Shown piece by piece: positions 9,246 to 17,834 of a stretch of 64,000 nt of DNA (position 1 is the first letter of the stretch; the number at the start of each line of letters is the position of its first letter). The position numbers and the translations under genes were made by a program. The stretch is taken from the NCBI GenBank assembly GCA_964425695.1, contig CAYRNF010000011.1, forward strand, positions 1-64,000, in the 5' to 3' direction. A model generated the notes under the pieces. That model did not search any database and was not told where the DNA came from. It worked only from the letters and a program-made list of their open reading frames with translations. This DNA is from JAKPBU01 sp964425695 (GTDB lineage: Bacteria > Pseudomonadota > Gammaproteobacteria > Xanthomonadales > Xanthomonadaceae).

Positions 9246-10166
9246 GTGGGTCAGTCCTATCCCGAGAAGATCTGGCACAACGGGCGCATCGTGCCGTGGG
9301 CCGAGGCCACCACCCACGTGATGGCGCATGCGCTGCATTACGGCTCCTCCGTGTTCGAAGGCATCCGCTGCTACCAGACCGCCAACGGCCCCGCGATCTT
9401 CCGGCTCAGCGACCACAACCGGCGCCTGTTCGCGTCGGCGAAGATCTACGACATGGCGATCCCGTTCTCGGTCGAGCAGATCAACGCCGCCTGCCGCGAC
9501 GTACTGGCCGCCAACGGCTTCACCACCGACTACCTGCGCCCGGTCGCGTTCCGCGGCCTGGGCGGTTTCGGCCTGTCGGCGGAAACGCCGGTGGATGTGT
9601 CCGTGGCCACGTGGAAGATGGGCCAGTACCTGGGCGCGGGCGTGCTGGAGGAAGGCATCGATGCCTGCGTGTCCAGCTGGCAGCGCTTCGCGCCCAACAC
9701 GATTCCCGCCGGCGCCAAGGCCGGCGGCAACTATCTTTCCGGGCAGCTGGTCGCGCGCGAGGCGCGGCGCCTGGGCTTCGGCGAGGGCATCGCGCTGGCG
9801 TCCACCGGCCTGCTCAGCGAAGGCGCGGGCGAGAACCTGTTCCTGGTGTTCGACGGCGCCCTGCACACCACCCCGGTCAGCGCGGCGCTGCTCAACGGCA
9901 TCACCCGCAACAGCATCATCACCCTGGCCCGCGACAACGGCATCGACGTGATCGAACGCGACCTGCCGCGCGAATACCTGTACCTGTGCGACGAGCTGTT
10001 CATGTGCGGCACCGCGGCGGAGATCACCCCGATCCGCTCCGTCGACGGCCGCCAGGTCGGCGCCGGCCGCGCAGGCCCCGTGACCAAGCGGCTCCAGTCC
10101 CTGTTCTTCGGGCTGTTCGACGGCAGCACCGCGGACAAGCACGGCTGGCTGGAGCCGGCGGCTTAA
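9246..10166 (+). CDS. ilvE: Branched-chain amino acid aminotransferase
   Basis: PLP enzyme for the last step of Leu, Ile and Val synthesis and the first step of their breakdown. 306 residues from GTG 9246. That start has GGAGC eight bases upstream and matches the conserved N-terminus (QSYPEKIWHNGR); an ATG at 9216 falls inside the promoter region. The PLP lysine is K158 in AKAGGNYLSG. HYGSSVFEGIRCY, STGLLSEGAGENLF and CGTAAEITPI are the family blocks of class IV transaminases. A TAAAAT hexamer at 9212-9217 is the likely -10. It is monocistronic, convergent with the histidine kinase gene. Confidence 0.97.
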   Translation: MGQSYPEKIWHNGRIVPWAEATTHVMAHALHYGSSVFEGIRCYQTANGPAIFRLSDHNRRLFASAKIYDMAIPFSVEQINAACRDVLAANGFTTDYLRPVAFRGLGGFGLSAETPVDVSVATWKMGQYLGAGVLEEGIDACVSSWQRFAPNTIPAGAKAGGNYLSGQLVAREARRLGFGEGIALASTGLLSEGAGENLFLVFDGALHTTPVSAALLNGITRNSIITLARDNGIDVIERDLPREYLYLCDELFMCGTAAEITPIRSVDGRQVGAGRAGPVTKRLQSLFFGLFDGSTADKHGWLEPAA

Positions 10167-10346
10167 GGCGGGGTCGGCCGACTGACGACACGTCTCGCCC
10201 CGCGGGCCGGAGCTGTGACGTAGCTGGCGCGTCGAACAGGTACGGAGAACGCGGGGATGCGCCTGTGCAAGGCGACGATGCGCGAACCCACGCCAGGCGC
10301 AGCCAGCAGCGCCCGGACGATGGCGGCGAACCCGCCGCCTGCGTGA

Positions 10347-11681
10347 TCAGACTTCGGATGCCGCGCCGGGCGCGAACGACAGCGTCGCGACCACGCCGGC
10401 TTCCGCGCCCGGCACGACACGCACGTTCCACCCGTACAACGCGCACAGGCGGCGCACGATGGACAGGCCGATGCCGCCGCCCTGGGTGTGTTCGGCGTAG
10501 CTGCCGCGGTAGCCGCGTTCGAACAGCCTGGCGGCGTCTTCCGCGGTCAGGCCAGGGCCGGAGTCGACGACCTCCACCGCGCCTTCGCGCAGGCGCACCA
10601 CCACTTCGCCCTGCGTGGTGTACTTCACCGCGTTGCCCACCAGGTTCCCCAGGGCCACGTTGACCGCGGCTTCCGGCGCGTCCACCACGACACGTCCGGT
10701 CTCGCCTTCCAGGCGCAGCTGCAGCGGCTTGCCGCCGAGCTGGGTGCGGTGCGCGTCGAGCAGCTGTTCGGCCACCTTCGCCACGTCGGTGGCGCCGTGC
10801 CCGCGCTCGTTGCGCGACAGCAGCAGCAGCGCGCTGATCAGGTCGGTGCACTGGCGCTCGGCGCGCTGGATCCGCTCCAGGCGCGCGCGTGTCTTGTCGT
10901 CCAGGTCGGGCTTGGCCAGCAGCAGTTCCACCGCGCCTTTCACCACCGCGAGCGGCGTGCGCAGTTCGTGGCTGACGTCGGCGTTGAACTCGCGGTCGCG
11001 CTTGACGACCTCGGTGAGCCGGGAAGCGTAGTCGTCGAGCGCGCGGGCCAGTTCCCCGACTTCGTCCTGCGCGAAGTGCGGGGCCAGCGCCTCGGGTTCG
11101 CTGGTGCCGCCCGAACGGCGCAGGCGCTGCGCCAGTTCCGATACCGGACTCATCACCCGCGATGCGGCCCACCAGCCCACCAGCAGCGAAACCAGCGAGA
11201 ACACCAGCACCGAGCCGAAGATCGCGCGCTTGAACTGCTGCTCGCCGCGCACCGTCTGCGACATGTCGTACGCGAGGAAGAACCACGCCTGCGGCGTCTT
11301 GCGCACGGCCAGTTTGTAGGCCAGCGGCTGTCCGTTCTCGTCGGTGCCAGTGATGCCGTGGATGCCGTCCGGCAGCGGATACCACTCCGGCCGGTTGATC
11401 CGCACGCTTTCGAACTTGTCTGGCGTGAACACGAACGCGCGCATCTGCGCGACCGGCGCGGCGATGTCGTTGGGATCGCTCTCGAAACGCCGCGCCGCTT
11501 CGGTGATGTTGCGGTTCATCACGTCTTCCACCAACTGGTTTTCCACCCGGTTGCGGGTCCAGTTGGTGGCGAAGGCGAACAGCAGCGTCAGCCCGGTGCC
11601 GAGCAGCAGGAACGACAGGATGATGCGGCTGCGCAGCCGCCGCCGGTACTGCGGTTTGCGGCGTGGCCGCCCGTCAGGCAT
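10347..11681 (-). CDS. Sensor histidine kinase of an OmpR/EnvZ-type two-component system
   Basis: 444 residues. One membrane helix lies near residues 18-40, a periplasmic sensor of about 110 residues follows, and a second helix lies near 154-176. HAMP, HisKA and HATPase domains follow in order. The phospho-accepting His is H238 in NADVSHELRTP. N-box (NLVGNAVKYT), G1 (DSGPGL) and G2 (GGGIGLSIV) motifs are intact, so kinase activity is expected. The sensor domain has no signature I can tie to a ligand. Its start overlaps the response regulator stop by 8 nt, so the pair is translationally coupled. The arrangement resembles xanthomonad PhoPQ/RaxRH-type pairs, but I cannot assign it to one. Confidence 0.94.
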   Translation of the reverse strand: MPDGRPRRKPQYRRRLRSRIILSFLLLGTGLTLLFAFATNWTRNRVENQLVEDVMNRNITEAARRFESDPNDIAAPVAQMRAFVFTPDKFESVRINRPEWYPLPDGIHGITGTDENGQPLAYKLAVRKTPQAWFFLAYDMSQTVRGEQQFKRAIFGSVLVFSLVSLLVGWWAASRVMSPVSELAQRLRRSGGTSEPEALAPHFAQDEVGELARALDDYASRLTEVVKRDREFNADVSHELRTPLAVVKGAVELLLAKPDLDDKTRARLERIQRAERQCTDLISALLLLSRNERGHGATDVAKVAEQLLDAHRTQLGGKPLQLRLEGETGRVVVDAPEAAVNVALGNLVGNAVKYTTQGEVVVRLREGAVEVVDSGPGLTAEDAARLFERGYRGSYAEHTQGGGIGLSIVRRLCALYGWNVRVVPGAEAGVVATLSFAPGAASEV

Positions 11682-12357
11682 TCGCTTCCGGCGCCGCGAT
11701 CCGGTAACCGATGCCGTGTCGGGTCTGGATCAGCGGGACCGGGAACGGCTTGTCCACCAGCGCGCGCAGTCCGTGGATGTGCACGCGCAACGAGTCCGAA
11801 TCCGGCAGCTCCTCGCCCCAGACGCGCGTTTCCAGTTCCTGGCGGGTGACCACGGCGGGCGATGCTTCCATCAACGCCTGCAGGATCTTCAGCGCGGTGG
11901 GGTTGAGCTGCAGGAGCTTGCCTTCGCGGCGCACCTCCAGCGTGTCCAGGTTGTACTCCAGGTCGGCCACGTCCAGCACGCGCGTCTGCACGCCCTTGCC
12001 GCGGCGCGACAGCGCGTTGAGCCGCACTTCCACTTCCTGCAGCGCGAACGGCTTGATCAGGTAGTCGTCGGCACCCGAGTCGAACCCGGCGAGCTTGTTG
12101 TCCAGCGAATCGCGCGCGGTGAGCATCAGCACCGGGGTCTGCTTGCGCGCCTCGTTGCGCAGCTTGCGGCAGACCTCCAGGCCGTCCATGCCCGGCAGGT
12201 TGAGGTCCAGCACGATCGCATCGAATTCGTGCACCACCGCCAGGTGCAGGCCGGTCACGCCGTCGGCAGCGAAATCGACGGTATGCCCGCGGTCCTCGAG
12301 ATAGTCCCCGAGATTGGCGGCGATGTCCTGGTTGTCTTCGATGACGAGAATGCGCAT
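11674..12357 (-). CDS. OmpR-family response regulator
   Basis: 227 residues from ATG 12357, which has AAGGAA upstream; the longer open frame is a GC artefact. The receiver domain has its acidic pair at E7/D8, phospho-acceptor D51 (IVLDLNLPG), Thr in LTARD and Lys in LIKPF. The C-terminal half is a winged-helix DNA-binding domain ending in TRHGIGYRIAAPEANA. It is the first gene of the operon with the histidine kinase. A terminator hairpin about 145 bp upstream isolates it from rimK, so it should have its own promoter in 12358-12500, though no strong -10 stands out there. Confidence 0.96.
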   Translation of the reverse strand: MRILVIEDNQDIAANLGDYLEDRGHTVDFAADGVTGLHLAVVHEFDAIVLDLNLPGMDGLEVCRKLRNEARKQTPVLMLTARDSLDNKLAGFDSGADDYLIKPFALQEVEVRLNALSRRGKGVQTRVLDVADLEYNLDTLEVRREGKLLQLNPTALKILQALMEASPAVVTRQELETRVWGEELPDSDSLRVHIHGLRALVDKPFPVPLIQTRHGIGYRIAAPEANA

Positions 12358-12502
12358 CTGCGATTCCTTGTGAAGTGGGCGCCCGTGCGCGGAGCCGGTG
12401 GGACCCGGCGCGGGCGATGGGGGTTCCCGGCGCACGGGTCGCCGGATTCTGGCACAGCGTCCGTGTGCGGCGGCCATCACGGACGCAGCCGCCCGGCGCT
12501 GC

Positions 12503-12537
12503 AAACAAAAGACCCAAGCGAGAGACTCGCTTGGGTC
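12503..12537 (-). terminator. Strong minus-strand terminator upstream of the response regulator
   Basis: A perfect 12-bp stem (12511-12522 with 12526-12537) with a 3-nt loop is followed on the minus strand by TTTTGTTTG. It ends a transcript coming from the rimK side: either rimK itself, whose stop is about 140 nt earlier, or a separate RNA encoded between 12540 and 12640. Confidence 0.9.
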
Positions 12538-12645
12538 AAGGAACTGCCCCGATTGACCGTAGCCTGCACGCCGTGAGGCGAATCGCCACTTGCTTTGGAG
12601 AGAGCGCAGGATGCGGCAGGAACAGCCTAGTCCCCGTGCGATTAA
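12503..12645 (-). ncRNA. Candidate structured small RNA
   Basis: The 318 bp between the response regulator and rimK hold no ORF. On the minus strand they read as a folded RNA: an outer helix CCTGC/GCAGG (12606-12610 with 12563-12567), an inner hairpin GGCG-att-CGCC near 12577-12589, and the strong terminator at 12503-12537. A short palindrome (GCCGGTT-aa-AACCGGC, 12648-12663) just after the rimK stop could separate it from rimK. I see no convincing promoter. It could equally be the 3' untranslated region of rimK. Confidence 0.35.
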
Positions 12646-12675
12646 AGGCCGGTTAAAACCGGCGTGAAAAGCGGG

Positions 12676-13584
12676 TTAAACCTTGCGCCGGCGCCGCTTG
12701 CGGGGCGCGGGAGGCTCGTGCCCTGACACCAGGTCGATGATCCGCCCGGCGATGTCCACCCCGGTGGCTTCTTCGATGCCCTCCAGGCCGGGCGATGCGT
12801 TGACCTCCAGCACCAGCGGCCCGCGCGCCGAGCGGATCAGGTCCACGCCCGCCACCTGCAGCCCCACCGCGGCCGCGGCGCGCACCGCCATGTCGCATTC
12901 CGCGCGCGTGGCCCGCACTGCCTTGGCGATGCCGCCGCGGTGCAGGTTGGAGCGGAACTCCCCGGGCGGCGCCTGGCGGCGCATCGAGGCCACCACCTCA
13001 TCGCCCACCACGAAACAGCGCAGGTCCGCACCCTTGGCCTCGGCCACGAATTCCTGCACCAGGAACGTGGCGTAGAGGCCGCGCAGCGCCTCGATGACGC
13101 TGCGCGAGGCCGACGGCTTCTCGGTCAGCATCACGCCCGCGCCCTGCGTGCCTTCGTTGAGCTTGATGACATGCGGCGGCGGGCCGAGCATCGCCAGCAG
13201 GTCGGCGGTGTCGTCCGGGTTGTCGCCGAAGACCGTCGCCGGCAGTCCGATGCCCCTGGCCGCCAGCAGCTGGTGGCAGCGCAGCTTGTCGCGCGCGCGC
13301 GCCACCGCGTCGGACGGATTGGGGGTGAAGCTGCCCATCAGCTCGAACTGGTGCAGCACGGCGCAGCCGTAGCGGGTGACCGAGGCGCCGATGCGCGGGA
13401 TCACCGCCGCGTATCCCGAGATCGCCTGGCCCTTGTAGCGCATCGCGAACCCGTCCGAGGTGATGTGCATGTAGCAGCGCAGCGGATCGAGCACGCGCAC
13501 GCTGTGTCCGCGCTGGCGCGCGGCTTCCACCAGCCGCCGGGTGGAGTACAGCTTGCTGTTGCGGGACAGGATGGCGAGTTTCAT
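12676..13584 (-). CDS. rimK: RimK-type ATP-grasp ligase (ribosomal protein S6--L-glutamate ligase)
   Basis: 302 residues from ATG 13584 (MKLAILSRNSKLYSTRRL). ATP-grasp features are visible: the N-terminal substrate domain, HVIKLNEGTQGAGVML in the ATP-lid region, LVQEFVAEAKGADLRC, and the metal-binding EVNASPGLEGIE near the end. The family adds glutamate residues to the C-terminus of ribosomal protein S6. The last residues are a highly basic tail (KRRRRK), common in this group. It is encoded on the minus strand between tRNA-Gly and the two-component genes, 65 bp downstream of the tRNA terminator, so it is likely transcribed on its own. Confidence 0.94.
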   Translation of the reverse strand: MKLAILSRNSKLYSTRRLVEAARQRGHSVRVLDPLRCYMHITSDGFAMRYKGQAISGYAAVIPRIGASVTRYGCAVLHQFELMGSFTPNPSDAVARARDKLRCHQLLAARGIGLPATVFGDNPDDTADLLAMLGPPPHVIKLNEGTQGAGVMLTEKPSASRSVIEALRGLYATFLVQEFVAEAKGADLRCFVVGDEVVASMRRQAPPGEFRSNLHRGGIAKAVRATRAECDMAVRAAAAVGLQVAGVDLIRSARGPLVLEVNASPGLEGIEEATGVDIAGRIIDLVSGHEPPAPRKRRRRKV

Positions 13585-13650
13585 GGCGCGTCGGATCCGG
13601 GCGCGTGGCGGTGCGCAGCATACGTGCCGCGTGCTGCAGGCGCGGTGCAT

Positions 13651-13690
13651 GGAAAAAGAAAAGGCGGCGCACCTGGGCCGGTGTGCCGCC
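13651..13690 (-). terminator. Terminator of the tRNA-Gly transcript
   Basis: On the minus strand an 11-bp, nearly perfect stem (13663-13690) is followed by TTTTCTTTTTC. It begins 10 nt after the tRNA CCA end. Confidence 0.92.
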
Positions 13691-13699
13691 TTTCGGATC

Positions 13700-13773
13700 T
13701 GGAGCGGGTGATGGGAATCGAACCCACGCTAGCAGCTTGGGAAGCTGCAGTTCTACCATTGAACTACACCCGC
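13700..13773 (-). tRNA. tRNA-Gly (anticodon CCC)
   Basis: A 74-nt cloverleaf on the minus strand. The acceptor stem is GCGGGTG/CACCCGC with discriminator T and an encoded CCA (13700-13702). The anticodon stem GCAGC/GCTGC frames the loop TTCCCAA, so the anticodon is CCC and reads GGG glycine codons. The T-loop TTCGATT and D-arm GTTC/GAAC are intact. A rho-independent terminator follows directly. Confidence 0.97.
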
Positions 13774-13861
13774 GGGGACTGCGTCCGTGCGGCACCGAGT
13801 CTATGCCCGGTTGCCGGTGCTTGGCAACGCGCGGGCGCGTCGCGCCCGCGCGTGCGGTGCG

Positions 13862-15730
13862 TCAGAAGTCGCCGCGCAGGGTGAGGAAGAAGCTGGTGTC
13901 CGACCCGTCGGTCTGGCCCAGCGTCAGCGACGATCCGCTCAGCAGTTCCATGCCCCACAGCTCGGTGCGCGCGCCGTAGGTGACCGTGCCGTAGGTGTCG
14001 TCGAACTGCACGCCAGGCACCGCGTAGGGCAGCGAACCGGGCACCGACTGGGCCTGCGCCCGCGCCTGCCCCGCATCGTCCTCGAACTCCTTGTGCCAGG
14101 TCAGGCGCGCGAAGGGCTCGAAATGCTCGCTGACCTCGAAGCTCATGCGCCAGCCGGCGCTGCCGTTGAGCGAATCGAACTCCTGGTCGGGATACGCCAG
14201 CGAGGTCGACTCGCCCGGCCGGTCTTCCGCGAAGCCGTCGATCTCGATGCGCTGGGCCAGCAGCCCCAGCACCGGCCCGTGCCGGAGACGGCCTTCGCCG
14301 AAGTTCCAGCCCGCGTTGAGTCCGGCGCTGAGGTTGGTGCCATCGGTCTGGCTGTCGTAGGCGCGCGTGGCGATGCCCAGCCGCACCTTGCGGTTCAGTT
14401 CGTAATCCAGCTGCGTGTAGGTCAGCTGCGCGTTGACCCACGCGCGCTCGTTGCTCCAGCCCAGGTAGCCGCCCAGGGTGCCGTCGTCCTGGCGGAAATC
14501 GCCCTTGCGCAGGCCCCAGTCCATGATCTGGTGGCTGTAGCCGCCGAACAGGCCGTAGACCATGCCGCTGCGGGTCCAGTCCACGCCCACGGTGAAGCCG
14601 CCGCCGCCGCCGTCGTACAGGTCCGCGGACGAATCCGCCCCGTAACGCTGGTTGTCGTAGCGGCCGTCCACCCACCAGCGGGTGCCATCCGGCTCGCCGG
14701 CGGTCATCGTCATCTGGCTGGACACCATGTCCGCGCGCGCGCGCCCCACGGTGGAGGCCACGTGCGGCAGGATCGCCATCTGGCGCGGGGCTTCGATCAT
14801 CGAAACGGCCAGGTCCGCCACCAGCTCGTGCGCACGCAGGCTGGGGTGCACGCCGTCGGCGAACAGGTACGTGAACTGCGCGTCCGGCCGCGCCAGGTTG
14901 GCGGGGCTGCAGGTGAGCGAGGACGAGCCCGGCGGCTGGCAGGCGCGCGCGGTGACGTTCACGAATCCGTACGTGCCCGGGCTCGCCACCACTTCCCTCA
15001 GGAAATTGAAGGTGTCCACCGGGATCACGCTCAGCCCGTTCTGGGCCAGCGCGCCGAACAGCGCGGTGTTGTAGCTGCTGGCCAGCGTACTGCCCTGCGC
15101 GGACAGCGCCGGGTTGAAGTTGAAGTCGGGCGCCAGGCCCACGTCCGGGATGGTGGGCACCAGCACGTAGCGGGCCCCGGCGGTGCGCAGCGCACCGACC
15201 AGGCCGACCTGCGCGGTCACCGCGGCGCCCACGATCTGCGAGGCCTGCGCCGGTGCGGCGGCTGCCGCGAACAGGTCGTTCGCGCCGCCCCACACCGTGT
15301 ACAGCGCGTCCGCGTCCGCGCGGCCGCCATTGGCGCCCAGGTAAGCGTTCACCTGCGTCGCCAGCGACGGGGTGAAGCCCAGCGCACCGACGGTGTTCTG
15401 GCCGACACGCGCGCCACCCACGGCGTAATTGGTGCCCGTGCCGGGGCGCGGAGTGGCGCCGGTCGCGGTCCACGCCATGGCGGCCCCGGTGCCGTAGTAA
15501 TCGGCCAGGAACTCCGACCACACCAGGCCCGGGTTGGTCGTGAACCGCCCCAGCACCGCGGCCTGCGGATTCTGCTGCACCAGCAGCGGGGTGAAGAAGC
15601 CGGCGTCGGTCAGGCTGTCGCCAAAGAACACCGTCTGCGAAAACGTGCCGTCCTGCGCCATGGCCGGCGCCGCCGCAATGGCGAGCGCGGCGGCCAGCAA
15701 CGAACGGATCGGCCGGAAACTGGTCTGCAT
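13862..15730 (-). CDS. GDSL-family autotransporter esterase (EstA type)
   Basis: 622 residues from ATG 15730; upstream codons are not signal-peptide-like. A signal peptide (cleavage near AMAQ|DG) is followed by an SGNH/GDSL hydrolase passenger of about 330 residues. The nucleophile is S39 in FFGDSLTDAG, Asn lies in GGAND, and the D292/H295 pair sits in DGVHPS. A C-terminal beta-barrel autotransporter domain (about 370-622) ends in phenylalanine (RGDF), as expected for outer-membrane insertion by the BAM complex. It should display a lipase/esterase on the cell surface. EstA homologues affect rhamnolipid production and motility in Pseudomonas. It stands alone, divergent from thiS. Confidence 0.95.
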   Translation of the reverse strand: MQTSFRPIRSLLAAALAIAAAPAMAQDGTFSQTVFFGDSLTDAGFFTPLLVQQNPQAAVLGRFTTNPGLVWSEFLADYYGTGAAMAWTATGATPRPGTGTNYAVGGARVGQNTVGALGFTPSLATQVNAYLGANGGRADADALYTVWGGANDLFAAAAAPAQASQIVGAAVTAQVGLVGALRTAGARYVLVPTIPDVGLAPDFNFNPALSAQGSTLASSYNTALFGALAQNGLSVIPVDTFNFLREVVASPGTYGFVNVTARACQPPGSSSLTCSPANLARPDAQFTYLFADGVHPSLRAHELVADLAVSMIEAPRQMAILPHVASTVGRARADMVSSQMTMTAGEPDGTRWWVDGRYDNQRYGADSSADLYDGGGGGFTVGVDWTRSGMVYGLFGGYSHQIMDWGLRKGDFRQDDGTLGGYLGWSNERAWVNAQLTYTQLDYELNRKVRLGIATRAYDSQTDGTNLSAGLNAGWNFGEGRLRHGPVLGLLAQRIEIDGFAEDRPGESTSLAYPDQEFDSLNGSAGWRMSFEVSEHFEPFARLTWHKEFEDDAGQARAQAQSVPGSLPYAVPGVQFDDTYGTVTYGARTELWGMELLSGSSLTLGQTDGSDTSFFLTLRGDF

Positions 15731-15865
15731 GCCCCTCTCCTGGGTGTGTGTGCGTGGATCTGTGGGTGGCTGCTTGTCGCAAGCAGGCCGGGCACGCCGT
15801 GCGGCACCGGATGGGCCGCATCGTTTCACGAAACCCTAACCCCCTCAACCAGCGCGCGGCTGCGC

Positions 15866-15871
15866 GACAAT
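15866..15871 (+). promoter_or_regulatory. -10 element of thiS, leaderless layout
   Basis: GACAAT ends 6 nt before the thiS ATG, so transcription would begin at the start codon itself. No ribosome site is present. No TPP riboswitch motif is visible upstream. Confidence 0.5.
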
Positions 15872-15877
15872 GCGGCC

Positions 15878-16081
15878 ATGGACATCACCCTCAACGGCGA
15901 AGCGCGCCGCATCGAAGACGAACCGGCCACGATCGCCCGCCTGCTCCAGGCCGAGGGGCTGGGCCAGCGCCGGGTGGCGGTGGAGGTCAACGGCCAGATC
16001 GTGCCCAAGGGCCGCCACGACACGCACCGGCTGCAGTCCGGCGACCGCGTGGAGATCGTGCACGCCCTCGGCGGCGGCTGA
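15878..16081 (+). CDS. thiS: Sulfur carrier protein ThiS
   Basis: 67 residues, ubiquitin-like fold, ending in the Gly-Gly tail (HALGGG) that is adenylated and converted to thiocarboxylate as sulfur donor for the thiazole of thiamine. The N-terminal MDITLNGE and central VAVEVNGQIVPK are typical. thiG follows 48 bp later. No other thiamine gene (thiC, thiE, thiF, thiD) is in the window, and no TPP riboswitch lies in front. A -10 hexamer 6 nt before the ATG indicates leaderless translation. Confidence 0.95.
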   Translation: MDITLNGEARRIEDEPATIARLLQAEGLGQRRVAVEVNGQIVPKGRHDTHRLQSGDRVEIVHALGGG

Positions 16082-16117
16082 GCGCCGCCGCCCGGCGGTG
16101 GGCGCGACGCGCGATGC

Positions 16118-16123
16118 GATAAT
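16118..16123 (+). promoter_or_regulatory. -10 element of thiG, leaderless layout
   Basis: GATAAT ends 6 nt before the thiG ATG, the same spacing as at thiS. It would give thiG a private, leaderless transcript in addition to read-through from thiS. Confidence 0.5.
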
Positions 16124-16129
16124 CCGGCG

Positions 16130-16927
16130 ATGACCGCAACCACCGCACCTGGCGATGCCCTGACCATCGCCGGCAAGCCTTACGCATCGCGCCTGCTGAC
16201 CGGCACCGGCAAGTTCCGTGACCTGGAGGAAACCCGCCTGGCCACCGAGGCGGCCGGCGCGCAGATCGTCACCGTGGCGATCCGCCGCACGAACATCGGG
16301 CAGAACGCTGACGAGCCCAACCTGCTCGACGTGCTGCCGCCGGAGCGCTACACGATCCTGCCCAACACCGCCGGCTGCTACACCGCCGACGACGCGGTGC
16401 GCACCTGCCGCCTGGCGCGCGAACTGCTCGATGGCCACGCGCTCACCAAGCTCGAGGTGCTGGGCGATCCGAAGACGCTGTTCCCCGACGTGGTGCAGAC
16501 GCTCAAGGCCGCCGAGGTGCTGGTGCGCGACGGCTTCGAGGTGATGGTGTACACCAGCGACGACCCGATCCTGTGCAAGCGGCTCGAGGAAATCGGATGC
16601 GTGGCGGTGATGCCGCTGGCGGCGCCGATCGGTTCCGGGCTGGGCATCCAGAACCGCTACAACCTGCTCGAGATCGTGGAAAACGCGAAGGTGCCGATCA
16701 TCGTGGACGCCGGCGTGGGCACCGCGTCGGACGCCGCGATCGCCATGGAACTGGGCTGCGACGGCGTGCTGATGAACACCGCGATCGCCGGCGCGCGCGA
16801 CCCGGTGCGCATGGCGCGCGCGATGAAGCTGGCCGTGGAAGCCGGGCGCGACGCTTTTTTGGCCGGGCGCATCCCGCGCAAGCGCTACGCGAGCGCGTCC
16901 TCGCCGGTCGACGGGCTGGTCGGCTGA
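16130..16927 (+). CDS. thiG: Thiazole synthase ThiG
   Basis: 265 residues, TIM barrel. Condenses 1-deoxy-xylulose-5-phosphate, dehydroglycine and ThiS thiocarboxylate to the thiazole phosphate of thiamine. The Schiff-base lysine is K107 in LTKLEVLGD. LLTGTGKF, PNTAGCYTADDA, GLGIQN, VDAGVGTASDAA and MNTAIAGARDPVRMA are the family motifs. It directly follows thiS and is followed 79 bp later by trmB on the same strand. Confidence 0.98.
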   Translation: MTATTAPGDALTIAGKPYASRLLTGTGKFRDLEETRLATEAAGAQIVTVAIRRTNIGQNADEPNLLDVLPPERYTILPNTAGCYTADDAVRTCRLARELLDGHALTKLEVLGDPKTLFPDVVQTLKAAEVLVRDGFEVMVYTSDDPILCKRLEEIGCVAVMPLAAPIGSGLGIQNRYNLLEIVENAKVPIIVDAGVGTASDAAIAMELGCDGVLMNTAIAGARDPVRMARAMKLAVEAGRDAFLAGRIPRKRYASASSPVDGLVG

Positions 16928-17006
16928 TGGGCACGCGGGCGCTGCGCTCCCCGGTCCGTCCTGCAGGCCACGGTCGCGACGGGTCGGGGCCCGCCCCGCG
17001 TTCGCC

Positions 17007-17834
17007 ATGACCGATCCGTTCTCCAGCAGCGGCGCCAAGGCGCCGCCCAAGCCGTTCACCGCCACGCCGGGCGAGCGCCGGATCCGCAGTTTCGTGCTGC
17101 GCCAGGGCCGGTTCACGCCCGCGCAGCAGCGCGCGTTCGACGCGCTGTGGCCGCGGTTCGGCCTGGACTACGCGGGGACCGGGCGCGACTTAGATGCGGT
17201 CTTCGGCCGCCAGGCGCCGCGCGTGCTGGAGATCGGCTTCGGCAACGGGGAGGCGCTGCGCTACGCCGCGCTCCACGACGCTTCGCAGGATTACGTCGGC
17301 GTGGAGGTACACGCGCCCGGGGTGGGGCGCCTGCTCAATGCCCTGGCCGAAGACGGCAGCGACCACGTGCGGGTGTACCACCACGACGCGGTGGAAGTGC
17401 TGCAGCACGAGATCGCCGATGGCTCGCTCGCGCAGATCCGCATCTTCTTCCCGGATCCGTGGCACAAGAAACGCCACAACAAGCGCCGCCTGGTGAATCC
17501 CGGCTTCGCCGCGCTGCTGGTGCGCAAGCTCGCCGCCGGCGGCCTGCTGCACCTGGCCACCGACTGGCAGGATTACGCCGAGCAGATGTGGGACGTGCTG
17601 GAGGCCACGCCCGGGCTGCGCAACACCGCCGGCCCGCGCGGCCACGTGCCGCGCCCGGCGTGGCGCCCGCAGACGCACTTCGAAAGCCGCGGCCAGCGGC
17701 TGGGACACGGCGTGTGGGATCTGGTCTATGTGCGCGACTCGGACGCCGGGATGCCGGATCCGCACGGCCCCGGGCAGCCCACGCCCCCGCCTTCCACGCA
17801 ATTCGACCCACGCATCCCGACCCGCGAATCCTGA
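17007..17834 (+). CDS. trmB: tRNA (guanine-N7)-methyltransferase
   Basis: 275 residues. SAM-dependent methylation of G46 in the tRNA variable loop. Motif I is LEIGFGNGEAL, and the RNA-binding hallmark FFPDPWHKKRHNKRRLV is intact. The N-terminal 35 residues (Pro/Ala/Gly) and the last 30 (Pro-rich) are low complexity and not conserved in the family. The stop codon overlaps the next start by one base (TGATG), so the SLC13 permease is translationally coupled to it. Confidence 0.97.
   Translation: MTDPFSSSGAKAPPKPFTATPGERRIRSFVLRQGRFTPAQQRAFDALWPRFGLDYAGTGRDLDAVFGRQAPRVLEIGFGNGEALRYAALHDASQDYVGVEVHAPGVGRLLNALAEDGSDHVRVYHHDAVEVLQHEIADGSLAQIRIFFPDPWHKKRHNKRRLVNPGFAALLVRKLAAGGLLHLATDWQDYAEQMWDVLEATPGLRNTAGPRGHVPRPAWRPQTHFESRGQRLGHGVWDLVYVRDSDAGMPDPHGPGQPTPPPSTQFDPRIPTRES

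Noticed and set aside
10167..10346. A terminator or gene between ilvE and the histidine kinase
   Set aside because: A 7-bp GGCGGCG hairpin exists near 10322-10339 but has no T tract, and no credible ORF is present.
15731..15877. A TPP riboswitch before thiS
   Set aside because: The conserved TPP aptamer segments (CUGAGA and the ACCUGAUCU-like block) are absent in the 147 bp upstream.
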